A stretch of 64,000 bases of DNA, taken from Eubacterium_G segne (lineage in GTDB: Bacteria; Bacillota; Clostridia; Lachnospirales; Lachnospiraceae). Positions 43,387-53,115 of the stretch are shown one piece after another. Within the stretch, counting starts at the first letter, position 1. Each line of letters opens with the position of its first letter. The notes below the pieces were generated by a model. The model was not told the DNA's origin. It saw only the letters and a program-made list of their open reading frames with translations, and did not search any database. The stretch spans positions 434,001 through 498,000 of the forward strand of contig NZ_JACOOZ010000001.1 in NCBI RefSeq assembly GCF_014287775.1, read 5' to 3'. The position numbers were made by a program, and so were the translations under genes.

Positions 43387-44365
43387 CTGCCATTACAGCT
43401 TTTATAGTATGCATCCTGTTTTCTGCCTCGTCAAAAACAACAGAATTTTCAAATTCAAATACTTCATCTGTAACTTCCATTTCAGTAAGTCCGAATTTTT
43501 TGTTGATTTCCTTACCGATTTTGGTATCCAGATCGTGGAAAGCAGGAAGACAATGCATAAATACAACATCATCACCGGCATTCTTAATTAAATCCATTGT
43601 AACACGGTATGGAAGAAGATCATTTATTCTCTCTTCCCAAACTTCATCAGGCTCACCCATTGAAACCCACACATCAGTGTAAATGGCATTAGCTTCCTTA
43701 GTTGCCACCATAGGATCTTCCTCAAATTCAATAACTGCTCCTGTTTCTTTTGCTATAGCCTGGCACTGTTCTACCAGTTCTTTATTTGGCCAGTATTTCT
43801 TTGGTGCACATGCCACAAAATGCATTCCCATTTTGGCACATCCTACCATAAGTGAATTTCCCATATTGTAACGGGCATCTCCCATATATACAAACTTAAG
43901 TCCCTGCAATTTTCCAAACTTTTCACGCAGTGTTAAAAAGTCAGCTAAAATCTGTGTAGGATGAAATTCATTGGTAAGACCGTTCCATACAGGAACTCCT
44001 GCATATTTTGCCAATTCTTCTACTATATCCTGACCGAATCCACGATATTCAATACCGTCAAACATTCTGCCTAAAACTCTTGCTGTATCAGCAATACTTT
44101 CTTTCTTACCTATTTGTGAACCTGTCGGGTCTAAGTATGTAACTCCCATTCCCAAATCATGGGCTGCCACTTCAAAAGAACATCTTGTACGTGTACTTGT
44201 TTTTTCAAAAATAACTGCAATGTTTTTTCCCTTAAACACGTCAACTAATTCTCCGGCTTTCTTTTTCTTCTTAAGGTCAGCTGCCAAATCAATAAGCTCT
44301 TCTATCTCTTCAGGTGTAAAATCCAGTAACTTTAAAAAATGTCTTCCTGTAAAATCTGTCTTCAT
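43358..44365 (-). CDS. argF: Ornithine carbamoyltransferase
   Basis: Catalyses ornithine + carbamoyl phosphate to citrulline in arginine synthesis or, in reverse, in citrulline breakdown. Length is 335 residues. Motifs are STRTRCSFEVA (carbamoyl phosphate), NGLTNEFHPTQILADFLT in the middle, DARYNMGNSLM, YTDVWVSMGE and FMHCLPAFHD with the ornithine-side Cys. I use the ATG at 44365 with AGAAGG upstream; a start at 44383 is also in frame. No other arg gene is near, so biosynthetic or catabolic use cannot be decided. Confidence 0.94.
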   Translation of the reverse strand: MKTDFTGRHFLKLLDFTPEEIEELIDLAADLKKKKKAGELVDVFKGKNIAVIFEKTSTRTRCSFEVAAHDLGMGVTYLDPTGSQIGKKESIADTARVLGRMFDGIEYRGFGQDIVEELAKYAGVPVWNGLTNEFHPTQILADFLTLREKFGKLQGLKFVYMGDARYNMGNSLMVGCAKMGMHFVACAPKKYWPNKELVEQCQAIAKETGAVIEFEEDPMVATKEANAIYTDVWVSMGEPDEVWEERINDLLPYRVTMDLIKNAGDDVVFMHCLPAFHDLDTKIGKEINKKFGLTEMEVTDEVFEFENSVVFDEAENRMHTIKAVMAATLGTKYFR

Positions 44366-44386
44366 TATTAACCTTCTTTCCACAAA

Positions 44387-45328
44387 CTAATCATTTGTTT
44401 TTGTATTTTTATTTTTATAATCTTTAATATACTCTACTATATTAATACTCTTTCCTGATTTATTCAATGTTGGCGGAGTATTTAATCTATGTTTAACATT
44501 CTTCTGAAGGCTTTCCATAATGGCATCACGCTTCTCTTCTAACTCCTTCAACTGCTTTGCTATTCTCTCAGCTGATTCTTCCCTGACACCGGCAATCCTC
44601 TCACGGCTGTTCTCTGTTGCTGCCGCTATTTTTTCACGACTGCTTTCTGTAGCTGCTGCTATTTTCTCACGGCTGTCAGCGGTTTTTTCATCAAGAATTT
44701 CCATGCCTTCTTCTGCCTTTTCAGCAACAGTTATGGCTGAATTTCCCACAACATCTTTTAACTGATCTCCAACTGCATGCAGACTTTCTGCCAATTTGTC
44801 CAATTGTCCCAGACTTTTATTAATTCCAATGAGGTTTTTAAGGGTTACAATCATGTCCACCACAAACACCACGCCACATACCACTACAATAATAACCTGT
44901 ATTTGAAATGGTATCTTCTTAACTACAGCCATAATGGGGTGATGTACAAATTTTACTGCAAATACAACTGCCATGCCCCACATAAAACTAAAGGCAAGGC
45001 ACACATATCCACCTATGTTAAATTTTTCGTCGGAATAATCCCACCATCTCATATGAAATATTTTGTCAAGAATCCATCCTCCAAATAATTCCACTGCCGA
45101 GCAAATCACCATTCCTCCCAAAAACAGCAACCAGACGTTTTTCTCCACAGGCAAAAGTGCCAACAAAACTCCTATCATGCCACATCCGTATATGGGACAA
45201 ACCGGTCCGTTTAAAAATCCTCTGTTGGTGACCTTTCCTGCGGTAACAGCCACAAAAGCCACTTCCACGCACCAGCCTAAAAAGCTGTAAATAAAAAACA
45301 ATAATGCAATCTCACTAAAAGAAAACAT
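44387..45328 (-). CDS. CmpB-like ABC-transporter type IV membrane protein with coiled-coil tail
   Basis: A 313-residue protein. Residues 1-165 contain five or so membrane helices of the putative ABC-transporter type IV family (FFIYSFLGWCVEVAFVAV, NRGFLNGPVCPIYGCGM, MRWWDYSDEKFNIGGYVCL). Residues 175-285 are a helical tail with three related units (SREKIAAATE, SREKIAAATE, SRERIAGVRE), probably a coiled coil. The family is wide-spread in Clostridia and has no firm function. It lies 21 bases upstream of argF, so the two may be co-transcribed. Confidence 0.83.
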   Translation of the reverse strand: MFSFSEIALLFFIYSFLGWCVEVAFVAVTAGKVTNRGFLNGPVCPIYGCGMIGVLLALLPVEKNVWLLFLGGMVICSAVELFGGWILDKIFHMRWWDYSDEKFNIGGYVCLAFSFMWGMAVVFAVKFVHHPIMAVVKKIPFQIQVIIVVVCGVVFVVDMIVTLKNLIGINKSLGQLDKLAESLHAVGDQLKDVVGNSAITVAEKAEEGMEILDEKTADSREKIAAATESSREKIAAATENSRERIAGVREESAERIAKQLKELEEKRDAIMESLQKNVKHRLNTPPTLNKSGKSINIVEYIKDYKNKNTKTND

Positions 45329-45397
45329 GCTTTACCCTCCTTGATACTCATATATCGTATGATACCATAAAAAGGGGGATATTGCACTAACTTCTAC

Positions 45398-46537
45398 CTA
45401 CAGTTTATCGACCTTTAAATTATAATCCACCAATAGCCAATTTGCCCGAAACAGTCGCATTATCTGCCAAAATGAAGCACCTCTTAAATTGTATTCATAA
45501 AGTAATTCAATTTTTGCCTTAATGCTCCTTGCGTCCTCAAACCACACTTCGTGGTCTACGCCATCCTTCGCATACCTGAAATATGGTGTCTGCCCAACTT
45601 CGTCAAATAAAATTTCAGCATTATTTTCCACTGCAATTTGCACTGCCTGAGCATTTCCAATAGTTTCAGCTTTCGTAACGCCCTTTTCATAGGGAAGAGC
45701 CCAGTCATAACCGTAATTAGGTATTCCCATATTAATTTTTTCAGAGGGAATTGCCGTCACCGCATAATCTAAAACCCGCCTGATTTTATTAACCGGTGCC
45801 ACCGCCATAGGCTCGCTATATGTATATCCCCACTCATATGTCATAACCAACACGCTATTTGCCACTCTTCCCAAAGTCTCATAATCCTTTCCCTCATATA
45901 AAAGTCCCGGCTGGTCAGCACTGGTTTTTGGTGCCAAATCCACCGAAACCGTAAATCCCTGTTCATTCATTTTCTCCGTTGCCCTCTCGACAAACCTTAC
46001 AAAAGCCTCCCTATCCTCTGCCTTTATGTATTCAAAATCAATATCCAGTCCCAGAAAACCCTTTTCGTTCATTATTTCCAACAGGTTGTCTAGCAACACT
46101 TCCACTATATCTTCATTTTGAATAACATCAGAAATCAGATTATTGTTAAACATGCCTGTTTCATCAAAGGGTGTCAAAGTCAGTATAGGTGCTGCATTGT
46201 AGTTATATGAGGCTTCAATCATGAATCCATCATCTATTGGGGGATATATAACCTCCCCTTCTCTTGTAAATCCATAGGAAAAAACCGCCATCCCTGACAA
46301 TGACGGGAGACTTTGCTCTAAAACATAATTGCTTATAAATGGATATGCGAACCCTCTTATAACCGCCTCTCTTCTGTTTTCACGTATTCCTCCTGTATCA
46401 ATTAATAATGCCTGACCCACTGCCAAAGGGTACGGATACACCAATTGATTGTCATAAATAATCGATTCCACACTTACCCCATATGCACCGGCAATGCTAT
46501 CTACATTATCTCCTGATTTTACAACATATATTTCCAT
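45398..46537 (-). CDS. LysM and glycoside hydrolase family 18 protein, spore cortex-lytic type (SleL/YaaH-like)
   Basis: Probably an N-acetylglucosaminidase acting on spore peptidoglycan. 379 residues from the ATG at 46537: one LysM domain (residues 1-48, YVVKSGDNVDSIAGAYGVS), then a GH18 barrel. The GH18 active site DxxDxDxE is seen as GLDIDFEYI near residue 165; the general acid Glu is the last acidic residue of this motif. A longer frame to 46723 would read through a tandem-repeat region and lacks a LysM start signal, so I reject it. Bacillus SleL has two LysM copies, here only one. Confidence 0.86.
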   Translation of the reverse strand: MEIYVVKSGDNVDSIAGAYGVSVESIIYDNQLVYPYPLAVGQALLIDTGGIRENRREAVIRGFAYPFISNYVLEQSLPSLSGMAVFSYGFTREGEVIYPPIDDGFMIEASYNYNAAPILTLTPFDETGMFNNNLISDVIQNEDIVEVLLDNLLEIMNEKGFLGLDIDFEYIKAEDREAFVRFVERATEKMNEQGFTVSVDLAPKTSADQPGLLYEGKDYETLGRVANSVLVMTYEWGYTYSEPMAVAPVNKIRRVLDYAVTAIPSEKINMGIPNYGYDWALPYEKGVTKAETIGNAQAVQIAVENNAEILFDEVGQTPYFRYAKDGVDHEVWFEDARSIKAKIELLYEYNLRGASFWQIMRLFRANWLLVDYNLKVDKL

Positions 46538-46676
46538 AGTAATTACAGCCTTTTTTAATAAATATATGTTGGAAAAATTTGAATAATGCAGATAATGGTG
46601 GGAACATTTCACGGTTATGGCAATATGCGGGTGGTTGCTTTTCTTTTTTCTTACTTTCCAATGGTACCACACGCCA

Positions 46677-46748
46677 ATTTTCTCCCCACTCAAGTCTATT
46701 TTCCTCGCAATCCCATTTTCCACCCAATCCTATTCTCCGCCCACCTCC
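46677..46748. repeat. Degenerate 17-bp tandem repeat, G-rich on the minus strand
   Basis: Four units begin at 46677, 46698, 46715 and 46732: ATTTTC or ATTCTC followed by a C-rich part (for example ATTTTCCTCGCAATCCC, ATTTTCCACCCAATCCT, ATTCTCCGCCCACCTCC). The region between the GH18 gene and the hppA terminator holds no gene otherwise. Confidence 0.6.
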
Positions 46749-46756
46749 TCCCACGC

Positions 46757-46794
46757 AAAAAAACTGCCACTTTACAAATCCTAAATTTGTAAAG
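46757..46794 (-). terminator. Terminator after hppA
   Basis: CTTTACAAAT / ATTTGTAAAG with a five-base loop, followed on the minus strand by GGCAG and seven Ts. Confidence 0.85.
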
Positions 46795-46863
46795 CAACAG
46801 CTTTTTCTTCATTTAATTATATTTAATTCCTCAAACCACCAGTCTATATCCACATCTTTTGCC

Positions 46864-48912
46864 TTACTTAAAAATCATATGATATAACTGTGTAAGATAC
46901 CCCTGTACCGGGAATGTCATTGCAAATACCAGTGACACAATTGTCATAAGTTTTATAAGAATGTTAATTGAAGGACCTGATGTATCCTTAAAAGGATCAC
47001 CTACAGTGTCACCAACAACTGCTGCCTTGTGAGCCTCGCTACCCTTTCCTCCGGCAAAACCACCTTCAATAAATTTCTTTGCATTATCCCATGCACCACC
47101 TGAGTTAGCCATAAATATAGCCATCATAACACCACAAACTAATGCCCCGCAAAGCATTCCACCAAGCGCTGCTGCTCCAAGAAGATATCCTACAACTAAC
47201 GGTGTAACAACTGCCATAACTCCCGGAAGAATCATTTCATGAAGTGCTGCCTGAGTAGAAATACCTACGCACTTTTTATAATCAGGCTTTGAAGTTCCTG
47301 CAAGGATTCCCTTGTCAGCCTTAAACTGTCTTCTAACTTCCTCAATCATTTTGTTTGCGGCTTTGCCTACAGAACTCATGGTAAGAGCAGAGAACATAAA
47401 TGGAAGCATTCCACCTATTAATAAGCCGGCAACAACTGATGCTGAAAGAATATTGATACTGCCAAGTCCTGCAACTTCAGCATATGAAACAAACAATGAC
47501 AAAGCTGTAAGTGCTGCTGAACCAATGGCAAAACCTTTTCCAATAGCCGCTGTTGTATTTCCTACTGAGTCAAGTTTATCAGTAATATCTCTTACGCTTT
47601 CGTCAAGTCCTGACATTTCGGCAATACCACCTGCATTATCGGCAATAGGACCATAGGCATCAACTGCAATTGTCATACCTGTAGTTGATAACATACCAAC
47701 TGCTGCTAAAGCAATACCATACATTCCAAAGAATGCATAAGCTGATAAAACACCTAAAACAATAAATAAAATAGGAATAGCTGTTGACTTCATTCCCACT
47801 GACAAACCACTAATAATATTTGTAGCAGAACCTGTTTTTGAGCTTTCTGCAATTTCCTTAACGCTCTTGTATTTATCTGATGTGTACATTTCTGTAACTT
47901 TACCAATAGCTGTACCAACTATCAAACCTGCTAAAATGGCAAAGAAAGCTTTGAAATCTCCAAAGAAATAATAGCTGAAAATAGCTGATGCAATTATCTC
48001 TATCACTGTTGCACCATATTCACCTAAGTTCAATGCCTTCTGTGGGTCTGAACCTTCTTTTCCTCTAACGAAAAATGTAGCAATTACAGATGCAAGAACA
48101 CCAACTGCTGCAATTACCAATGGGAAAATAATGTGAGCTGTCCCAAAATTGTTCTTTCCTGCCACAACTGATGCAACTGCCAATGTAACTACTGAAACAA
48201 TTGCTCCAACGTAACTTTCAAAAAGGTCAGCTCCCATACCTGCAACGTCACCTACGTTATCACCAACATTGTCTGCAATAACTGCCGGGTTTCTTGGGTC
48301 ATCCTCAGGAATACCTGCCTCAACCTTACCTACAAGGTCAGCTCCTACGTCAGCAGCCTTTGTATAAATACCACCACCAACTCTGGCAAAAAGTGCAATT
48401 GATGAAGCACCAAGGCTGAATCCTGTTAATATACTAACTGCTTCATTTGTAAAACCTGTAGTGTTCATAACAATAATTAAAATAACACTAAGCCCTAAAA
48501 TACCAAATCCTACAACGCAAAGTCCCATAACGGCACCACCTGCAAAAGCTATTGATAATGCCTTGTTCATTCCACTTTCCTTTGCTGCATTTGCTGTACG
48601 TACATTAGCCTTTGTAGCTACATTCATTCCAACATATCCGGCAAGTGTGGAAAGAACTGCACCAATGATGAAACATACTGCTGTAAGCCAGTCGATTCCA
48701 ACTCCCAAAACAACGAATAAAATTGCCACGAATATAATCAATATTTTATACTCTGCAAAAAGAAAAGCTCTTGCACCTTCAGCAATGGCATCTGAAATTT
48801 CTTTCATTTTGTCATTTCCTGCATTGCTGTGTCCTATCTGTGTTGCCTTTATAAATGCAAATATTACTGCAATTATTCCTGCGACAGGTGCCAAATAAAT
48901 AAGATTATTCAC
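46864..48912 (-). CDS. hppA: Membrane-bound ion-translocating pyrophosphatase
   Basis: A 682-residue integral membrane protein that couples pyrophosphate hydrolysis to H+ or Na+ export. About sixteen hydrophobic segments are present. The substrate motif DVGADLVGKVEAGIPEDDPR, followed by NPAVIADNVGDNVGDVAGMG, lies near residues 185-225. The C-terminal motif GDTVGDPFKDTSGPS is also present. GNTTAAIGKG with Ala at the key position points to the potassium-dependent class. H+ or Na+ specificity needs gate-residue analysis. Encoded alone, with an approx. 400-bp control region upstream. Confidence 0.95.
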   Translation of the reverse strand: MNNLIYLAPVAGIIAVIFAFIKATQIGHSNAGNDKMKEISDAIAEGARAFLFAEYKILIIFVAILFVVLGVGIDWLTAVCFIIGAVLSTLAGYVGMNVATKANVRTANAAKESGMNKALSIAFAGGAVMGLCVVGFGILGLSVILIIVMNTTGFTNEAVSILTGFSLGASSIALFARVGGGIYTKAADVGADLVGKVEAGIPEDDPRNPAVIADNVGDNVGDVAGMGADLFESYVGAIVSVVTLAVASVVAGKNNFGTAHIIFPLVIAAVGVLASVIATFFVRGKEGSDPQKALNLGEYGATVIEIIASAIFSYYFFGDFKAFFAILAGLIVGTAIGKVTEMYTSDKYKSVKEIAESSKTGSATNIISGLSVGMKSTAIPILFIVLGVLSAYAFFGMYGIALAAVGMLSTTGMTIAVDAYGPIADNAGGIAEMSGLDESVRDITDKLDSVGNTTAAIGKGFAIGSAALTALSLFVSYAEVAGLGSINILSASVVAGLLIGGMLPFMFSALTMSSVGKAANKMIEEVRRQFKADKGILAGTSKPDYKKCVGISTQAALHEMILPGVMAVVTPLVVGYLLGAAALGGMLCGALVCGVMMAIFMANSGGAWDNAKKFIEGGFAGGKGSEAHKAAVVGDTVGDPFKDTSGPSINILIKLMTIVSLVFAMTFPVQGYLTQLYHMIFK

Positions 48913-49322
48913 TAAAATTTCCTCCTTTTCAAAATCGTTCTCTCAAACAATAATAAAAATATATTAAAGCTTATTTTTTGTTCGTTAAAAAAATAACAAA
49001 CTTTACACTGTTTTTTTACCTTACCATTTATGTTCACATAAATCAATACACAATTTTATAAAAAAAGTAAATTTTTTCACCATAACAGGTGAAACACACC
49101 TTTTTCCTTATACTTTTAATACTCATATTATATTATGTTATTAATTGCAATAATTTATAAATTATTCTTTTTTCATGTATCCGTTTATATGACCGGTGCA
49201 AATATGGAAAGAAAGTTATTGTATATTTTTTAAAGTATATGCTATAATTAATAAGTATTTTGTAAGGAATAATCTTTATAAAATAAACAAAGACTGAAAT
49301 TTATTACGAAAGGAGTACTACT
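48913..49322. other. Divergent 410-bp control region between hppA and the Lrp/AsnC gene
   Basis: Very AT-rich. On the hppA side there are short palindromes (AGGTGTGTTTCACCT, CACCTGTTATGGTG) and a possible weak promoter (TTTACT, 17 bp, TATTGA). On the plus side lies the Lrp/AsnC promoter. I see no riboswitch consensus and no ORF. Confidence 0.5.
49219..49248 (+). promoter_or_regulatory. Promoter of the Lrp/AsnC-family gene
   Basis: TTGTAT (49219-49224), 18-bp spacer, TATAAT (49243-49248), about 75 bases before the start codon. Confidence 0.6.
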
Positions 49323-49784
49323 ATGAGACATGATTTAGACCACATCGATGAGCAGATTATTAAGCTTCTGCATGCCAATGCCCGCATCCCCCTTAAAACT
49401 ATTGCGAGCCAGGTGTTTTTATCATCCCCTGCGGTATCTGCCAGAATTGAACGATTAGAGCAGGCAGGAATTATAACAGGATATAGTGCCAAAATTAATC
49501 CCGCAGAGTTAGGCTATCACATTAAGGCATTTATTAACCTTGAGGTAAATCCGGACCAGAAGAAGGAATTTTATCCTTACATAAAAAGATGCAACAACGT
49601 TGTTGAATGTAACTGCGTTACCGGTGATTATGCCATGCTTATTGAGGTTATGTTTAAAAGCACTGAAGAGCTTGACCATTTTATAGGTGAGCTTCAGACT
49701 TTTGGAAGCACAAAGACACAGATTGTTTTTTCAACTTCCGTTGAACATCGTGGAGTACCTATTGCCGACGATGAATTATTTTAG
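49323..49784 (+). CDS. Lrp/AsnC-family transcriptional regulator
   Basis: A 153-residue regulator. The N-terminal helix-turn-helix (LDHIDEQIIKLLHANARIPL, VFLSSPAVSARIERLEQAG) is followed by the RAM ligand domain (YHIKAFINLEVNP, VVECNCVTGDYAMLIEV). Members sense amino acids and control transport or metabolism. The start at 49323 follows AAAGGAG. The gene precedes the exopolysaccharide genes by 40 bases, but nothing else links it to them. A target cannot be deduced. Confidence 0.9.
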   Translation: MRHDLDHIDEQIIKLLHANARIPLKTIASQVFLSSPAVSARIERLEQAGIITGYSAKINPAELGYHIKAFINLEVNPDQKKEFYPYIKRCNNVVECNCVTGDYAMLIEVMFKSTEELDHFIGELQTFGSTKTQIVFSTSVEHRGVPIADDELF

Positions 49785-49822
49785 ATATTAAATATGGCAA
49801 TAGCCATTTATGGAGAAACAGT

Positions 49823-51028
49823 ATGATATATGAAAATGAGATTAGATATGTTTTATGTTTGTTAAAATGTGCTGTTTCAGACGAAATACCTCCCAATCCA
49901 CCTGAAAACCTTGATTGGGAGGTTATTTTTAAGATTGGGAAAAGTCATAAAATCTATTCCACCTTATTTTTTGGACTTCAAAAACTTTCCCCTTCCTTAT
50001 ATTCGTCTATACCACATTTTGAAGATTACGCCACTGAATATAGGAAGAATCTGGTTTTAGACACTAACCGTTCCTTTGAAATTGACATAATAAAAAAAGA
50101 ATTAAAAAAGAATGACATAGATTTTGTTTTGCTAAAGGGCACTGTAATTAAATACCTTTATCCTGATACGGCGATGAGAGTTATGAGCGACGTTGATATT
50201 TTATATCGCTCTCAAATTCAAAAGATTAACCGACAAAACGAACTGCTTATTTCCCTTATGGAAAATATCGGATACAAAGTATGGTCAAGAGAACCTTTGG
50301 AAATAAGTTTTTATAAGCCGCTGGCAGCTATCTCCAGAAATATGCGTATAGAAATGCAAACAGAGCTTATTGATAAAGGATATGAGGTCTGGTCTGATTA
50401 CCTAAAAAACATATGGGATAAGCTTATTAAAAAAAGTGACCATGAATATGTTATGAGGGATGAAGATTTTTATATTTATCATATCATTCATATGGCAAAA
50501 CACTTTATTAACGGTGGCATCGGAATTGTTCATATTCTGGATATTTGGATTATGATTAATGCCTACCGGTCAGTGGACAAAGATTATATAGCCGGAGAGC
50601 TTAAAGGTATAGGGCTTTTGGATTTTGAAAAAAATGCCCGGGCTTTATGTAAATATTGGTTTAGTAATGACTATGTAATACCGGATGATTACACAAGGAA
50701 AACACTGAAACTTATGGAAACCTTTGTTATTTCCAATGGTGCCTATGGAACCTCTGCCCAGGCTGAGGCCAACCGTGTGGTAGAAGATAATGGTAAAAAA
50801 GTTTCCCTAATGGCAAAGATATTTCCTAAAAAAAACATCATGATTAATTATTATGGAGATATATTAAAAAAACACCCTTCCCTCCTGCCTTTTTATTACA
50901 TAAGGCTTAATTTGAAGCGTGTTTTCTTAGCACCTAAAAGTAGCAGTAAGCGACTTAAGGCAATGAATAGTGTCACTGACAGGCAGATAAGCAAAACCCG
51001 GGAGCTTATGAAAAGATGCGGTTTATAA
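49823..51028 (+). CDS. Nucleotidyltransferase family protein (NTP_transf_5 type)
   Basis: A 401-residue cytoplasmic protein. Near residues 93-125 it shows the nucleotidyltransferase core: FVLLKGTVIKYLYPDTAMRV and SDVDILY with the acidic pair. The remainder is helical (IYHIIHMAKHFINGGIGIVH near 215). Such uncharacterised transferases frequently lie in capsule or exopolysaccharide clusters. It is the only plus-strand gene of the region, and its 3' end overlaps the VanZ-like gene by 23 bases. The substrate is unknown. Confidence 0.8.
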   Translation: MIYENEIRYVLCLLKCAVSDEIPPNPPENLDWEVIFKIGKSHKIYSTLFFGLQKLSPSLYSSIPHFEDYATEYRKNLVLDTNRSFEIDIIKKELKKNDIDFVLLKGTVIKYLYPDTAMRVMSDVDILYRSQIQKINRQNELLISLMENIGYKVWSREPLEISFYKPLAAISRNMRIEMQTELIDKGYEVWSDYLKNIWDKLIKKSDHEYVMRDEDFYIYHIIHMAKHFINGGIGIVHILDIWIMINAYRSVDKDYIAGELKGIGLLDFEKNARALCKYWFSNDYVIPDDYTRKTLKLMETFVISNGAYGTSAQAEANRVVEDNGKKVSLMAKIFPKKNIMINYYGDILKKHPSLLPFYYIRLNLKRVFLAPKSSSKRLKAMNSVTDRQISKTRELMKRCGL

Positions 51029-51503
51029 TCTTAACTGCAATTAAGTACAAGCCATATCCAATGGCTGCACCCACTGTATTTAATATAACATCATCTATAT
51101 CACAGTGACCAAAAGCTGAAATATATTGGAATATTTCTATACATACTGATAAAATGCAGGCGGACAATATTGTTCTCCTGCAATTTTTTTGTATGCTTTT
51201 TTCCATAACAAAGGGGTACAAAAACCCGTAGGGCATAAACATAATAATGTTACACGCCAGATTTTTAACAAACCAATCTGTTATGGCTCTTGCCTGTTGT
51301 ATATAAGGTATAATCGTTTTAAATGGAATAAGCTGAGGTGTAAGTCTTGCTACCTCAGCTCCTTTCATCCATCCTTTTATGGTATTGCTTACCAATCCCG
51401 TGGGAAATTTTAAAACAATTACTATAAACAGGATTCCTAAATATAATGCAAAAATTCCACTTACACAAATATGAAAAATCTTCTCTTTCTTATTCATCTT
51501 CAT
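51006..51503 (-). CDS. VanZ-like membrane protein
   Basis: A 165-residue VanZ-family protein with four hydrophobic segments (about 12-32, 85-105, 113-130, 143-160). The family motif is NIIMFMPYGFLYPFV, and CIEIFQYISAFGHCDIDDVILNT follows in two pieces, including the FD/DIDD motif. VanZ gives low-level teicoplanin resistance in enterococci, but most relatives have no known role. It overlaps the 3' end of the upstream kinase gene by 14 bases and is therefore likely the last gene of the exopolysaccharide export unit. Confidence 0.85.
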   Translation of the reverse strand: MKMNKKEKIFHICVSGIFALYLGILFIVIVLKFPTGLVSNTIKGWMKGAEVARLTPQLIPFKTIIPYIQQARAITDWFVKNLACNIIMFMPYGFLYPFVMEKSIQKNCRRTILSACILSVCIEIFQYISAFGHCDIDDVILNTVGAAIGYGLYLIAVKIINRIFS

Positions 51504-53115
51504 TTTTATTTTCGCCTTTATTCTTTCTTTCGTTCTCTAACGCTTTCTTTTGTTCATCCGTTGTAGTTAAAGAAATACTCTTTGTAACCTTTCTAGGCTT
51601 GCTTCTAAATTCCTTGTCCGAATACTTTCCGTAACTTCCATAACCATAGCTGTAATAACCATAACTTCTATAGTATCCGCCATAATTATAACCACCGTAA
51701 TGCTTGCCGTATCCGTAACCGTAAGAAAGTTTAAGCTTACCTGCTGTTCCATTAAGCACACATCCAATTATCGGCACACGGGTATATGAGAACTCCTGAA
51801 TGGTATCAAGAATCTTGTTTACCTTGGCACCATCTTCCTTAACTACATAAACTACACTATCGCTGTACTTAGCCCAAACCGCAGCATCTGAAACCTCACT
51901 ACATGCCGGAGCATCTATTATTACATAATCAACTACATCTCTACATTCGTTAATAAAACTCTCCATGGCATCTGAGTTTAAACAGTCAACAGCGGTTTTA
52001 TCCTTAACCGGCAAATCCGGGGCTAACATAATTACTCTTGTGTCCTTAATGTTGGCTATGGCATCACTGCTTTTAACCTCTTTATTTAAGAACTGCTCCA
52101 TATCATAGCTGGCAAGACCCTCTCTTAAAAGCTCCGGATTTACCCTGCTCCTTAAATCAGGTCTCCTAATATTACCTTCAATAAGCATAACCTTATTTTG
52201 AAGTTTAGACAATGAGTATGCAAGATTTAAGGCAAATGTAGTTTTACCTTCCCCCGCCTGGGTACTGGTAACTAATATAACCTTGCTATTTTTTCTCTCT
52301 AACTCTCTCTCACATCGTGAGGTAATAGTTCGCATTGCCTCTAAATATCTAAAACCAATTTCCTTGTTTAATATGGAAATCTTATATTTCTTGTCCTTTT
52401 TGCTGTTTCCAACTACCGGCAACGCTCCAAAACATGTAACACTTAAATACTTTTCTATGTCGTCTCTTGACTCAATAGTCTTAACAAAGAAAGCATATAT
52501 AATACTTGGCAGCAATCCCAAAACTAAACCTATAAATCCATATTTTAAAGTCTGATTCACCGGCTGATATGGATTAATGGCAGTATCTCCTCCGGACGGG
52601 CGCTCCAAAACCGTAAGTTTTGTCTCACCTAAAACGAATTCAACCACTTCTGAATAGTTATTAATAACAGAATCAATAACCTTGGAGTTCATTTCCGCAT
52701 TGGTTCCGGTTGCCTTAATACTGATAATATTAGTGTTTTCAACAGCTGCCACGGTAATTACACTAGGCACATATGAAAGCCCTAAATCCTTCTTGATAAT
52801 TTCATAAAAAACTTCATTATTAATAAGGTAATTAAAACTTACGCTCAGAGTAGATGCCAACTGATTGTTATCTGTGTATGTCTCATCCGGTCCGTCATAC
52901 TCCGGAGAAGTAATGGAAAATGTAACTTCTGACTGGTACATAGGTATGTAGCCGGTCTTATACTTGTAATATCCAAGGAAACCTGCTACTACCATTAAAA
53001 TAACTGCAATCCACCATAATTTCAGAAATGCCTTTCCGAAGCTTTCCATTATTTCTGCAAGACTCTTTGTCTCTTTTTGTTCCTCTGCGATGTTATTGTC
53101 CATATTATTCATCAT
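51490..53115 (-). CDS. Wzz/BY-kinase fusion with Tyr-rich tail
   Basis: A 541-residue polysaccharide co-polymerase with a tyrosine-kinase domain. Two membrane helices flank the Wzz domain (near 30-52 and 195-215). The kinase part has Walker A STQAGEGKTTFAL (near 285) and Walker B YVIIDAPAC. Walker A' reads VMLIEGNIRRPD, where DxD is replaced by EGN, so catalysis may be reduced. The C-terminus has about eighteen Tyr (YGYGYGKHYGGYNYGG and on), the usual autophosphorylation cluster. I use 53115 with a GGTGG site; a TTG at 53154 would add 13 residues. It overlaps the other kinase gene. Confidence 0.86.
   Translation of the reverse strand: MMNNMDNNIAEEQKETKSLAEIMESFGKAFLKLWWIAVILMVVAGFLGYYKYKTGYIPMYQSEVTFSITSPEYDGPDETYTDNNQLASTLSVSFNYLINNEVFYEIIKKDLGLSYVPSVITVAAVENTNIISIKATGTNAEMNSKVIDSVINNYSEVVEFVLGETKLTVLERPSGGDTAINPYQPVNQTLKYGFIGLVLGLLPSIIYAFFVKTIESRDDIEKYLSVTCFGALPVVGNSKKDKKYKISILNKEIGFRYLEAMRTITSRCERELERKNSKVILVTSTQAGEGKTTFALNLAYSLSKLQNKVMLIEGNIRRPDLRSRVNPELLREGLASYDMEQFLNKEVKSSDAIANIKDTRVIMLAPDLPVKDKTAVDCLNSDAMESFINECRDVVDYVIIDAPACSEVSDAAVWAKYSDSVVYVVKEDGAKVNKILDTIQEFSYTRVPIIGCVLNGTAGKLKLSYGYGYGKHYGGYNYGGYYRSYGYYSYGYGSYGKYSDKEFRSKPRKVTKSISLTTTDEQKKALENERKNKGENKNEDE

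Noticed and set aside
46538..46723. Longer start for the GH18 protein
   Set aside because: The extra 62 residues come from the tandem-repeat region and precede a LysM domain that starts well at 46537.
48461..48898. 145-residue plus-strand ORF inside hppA
   Set aside because: Antisense shadow; no ribosome site or family.
48913..49322. Riboswitch upstream of hppA
   Set aside because: Only short palindromes are present; no known aptamer pattern could be matched.
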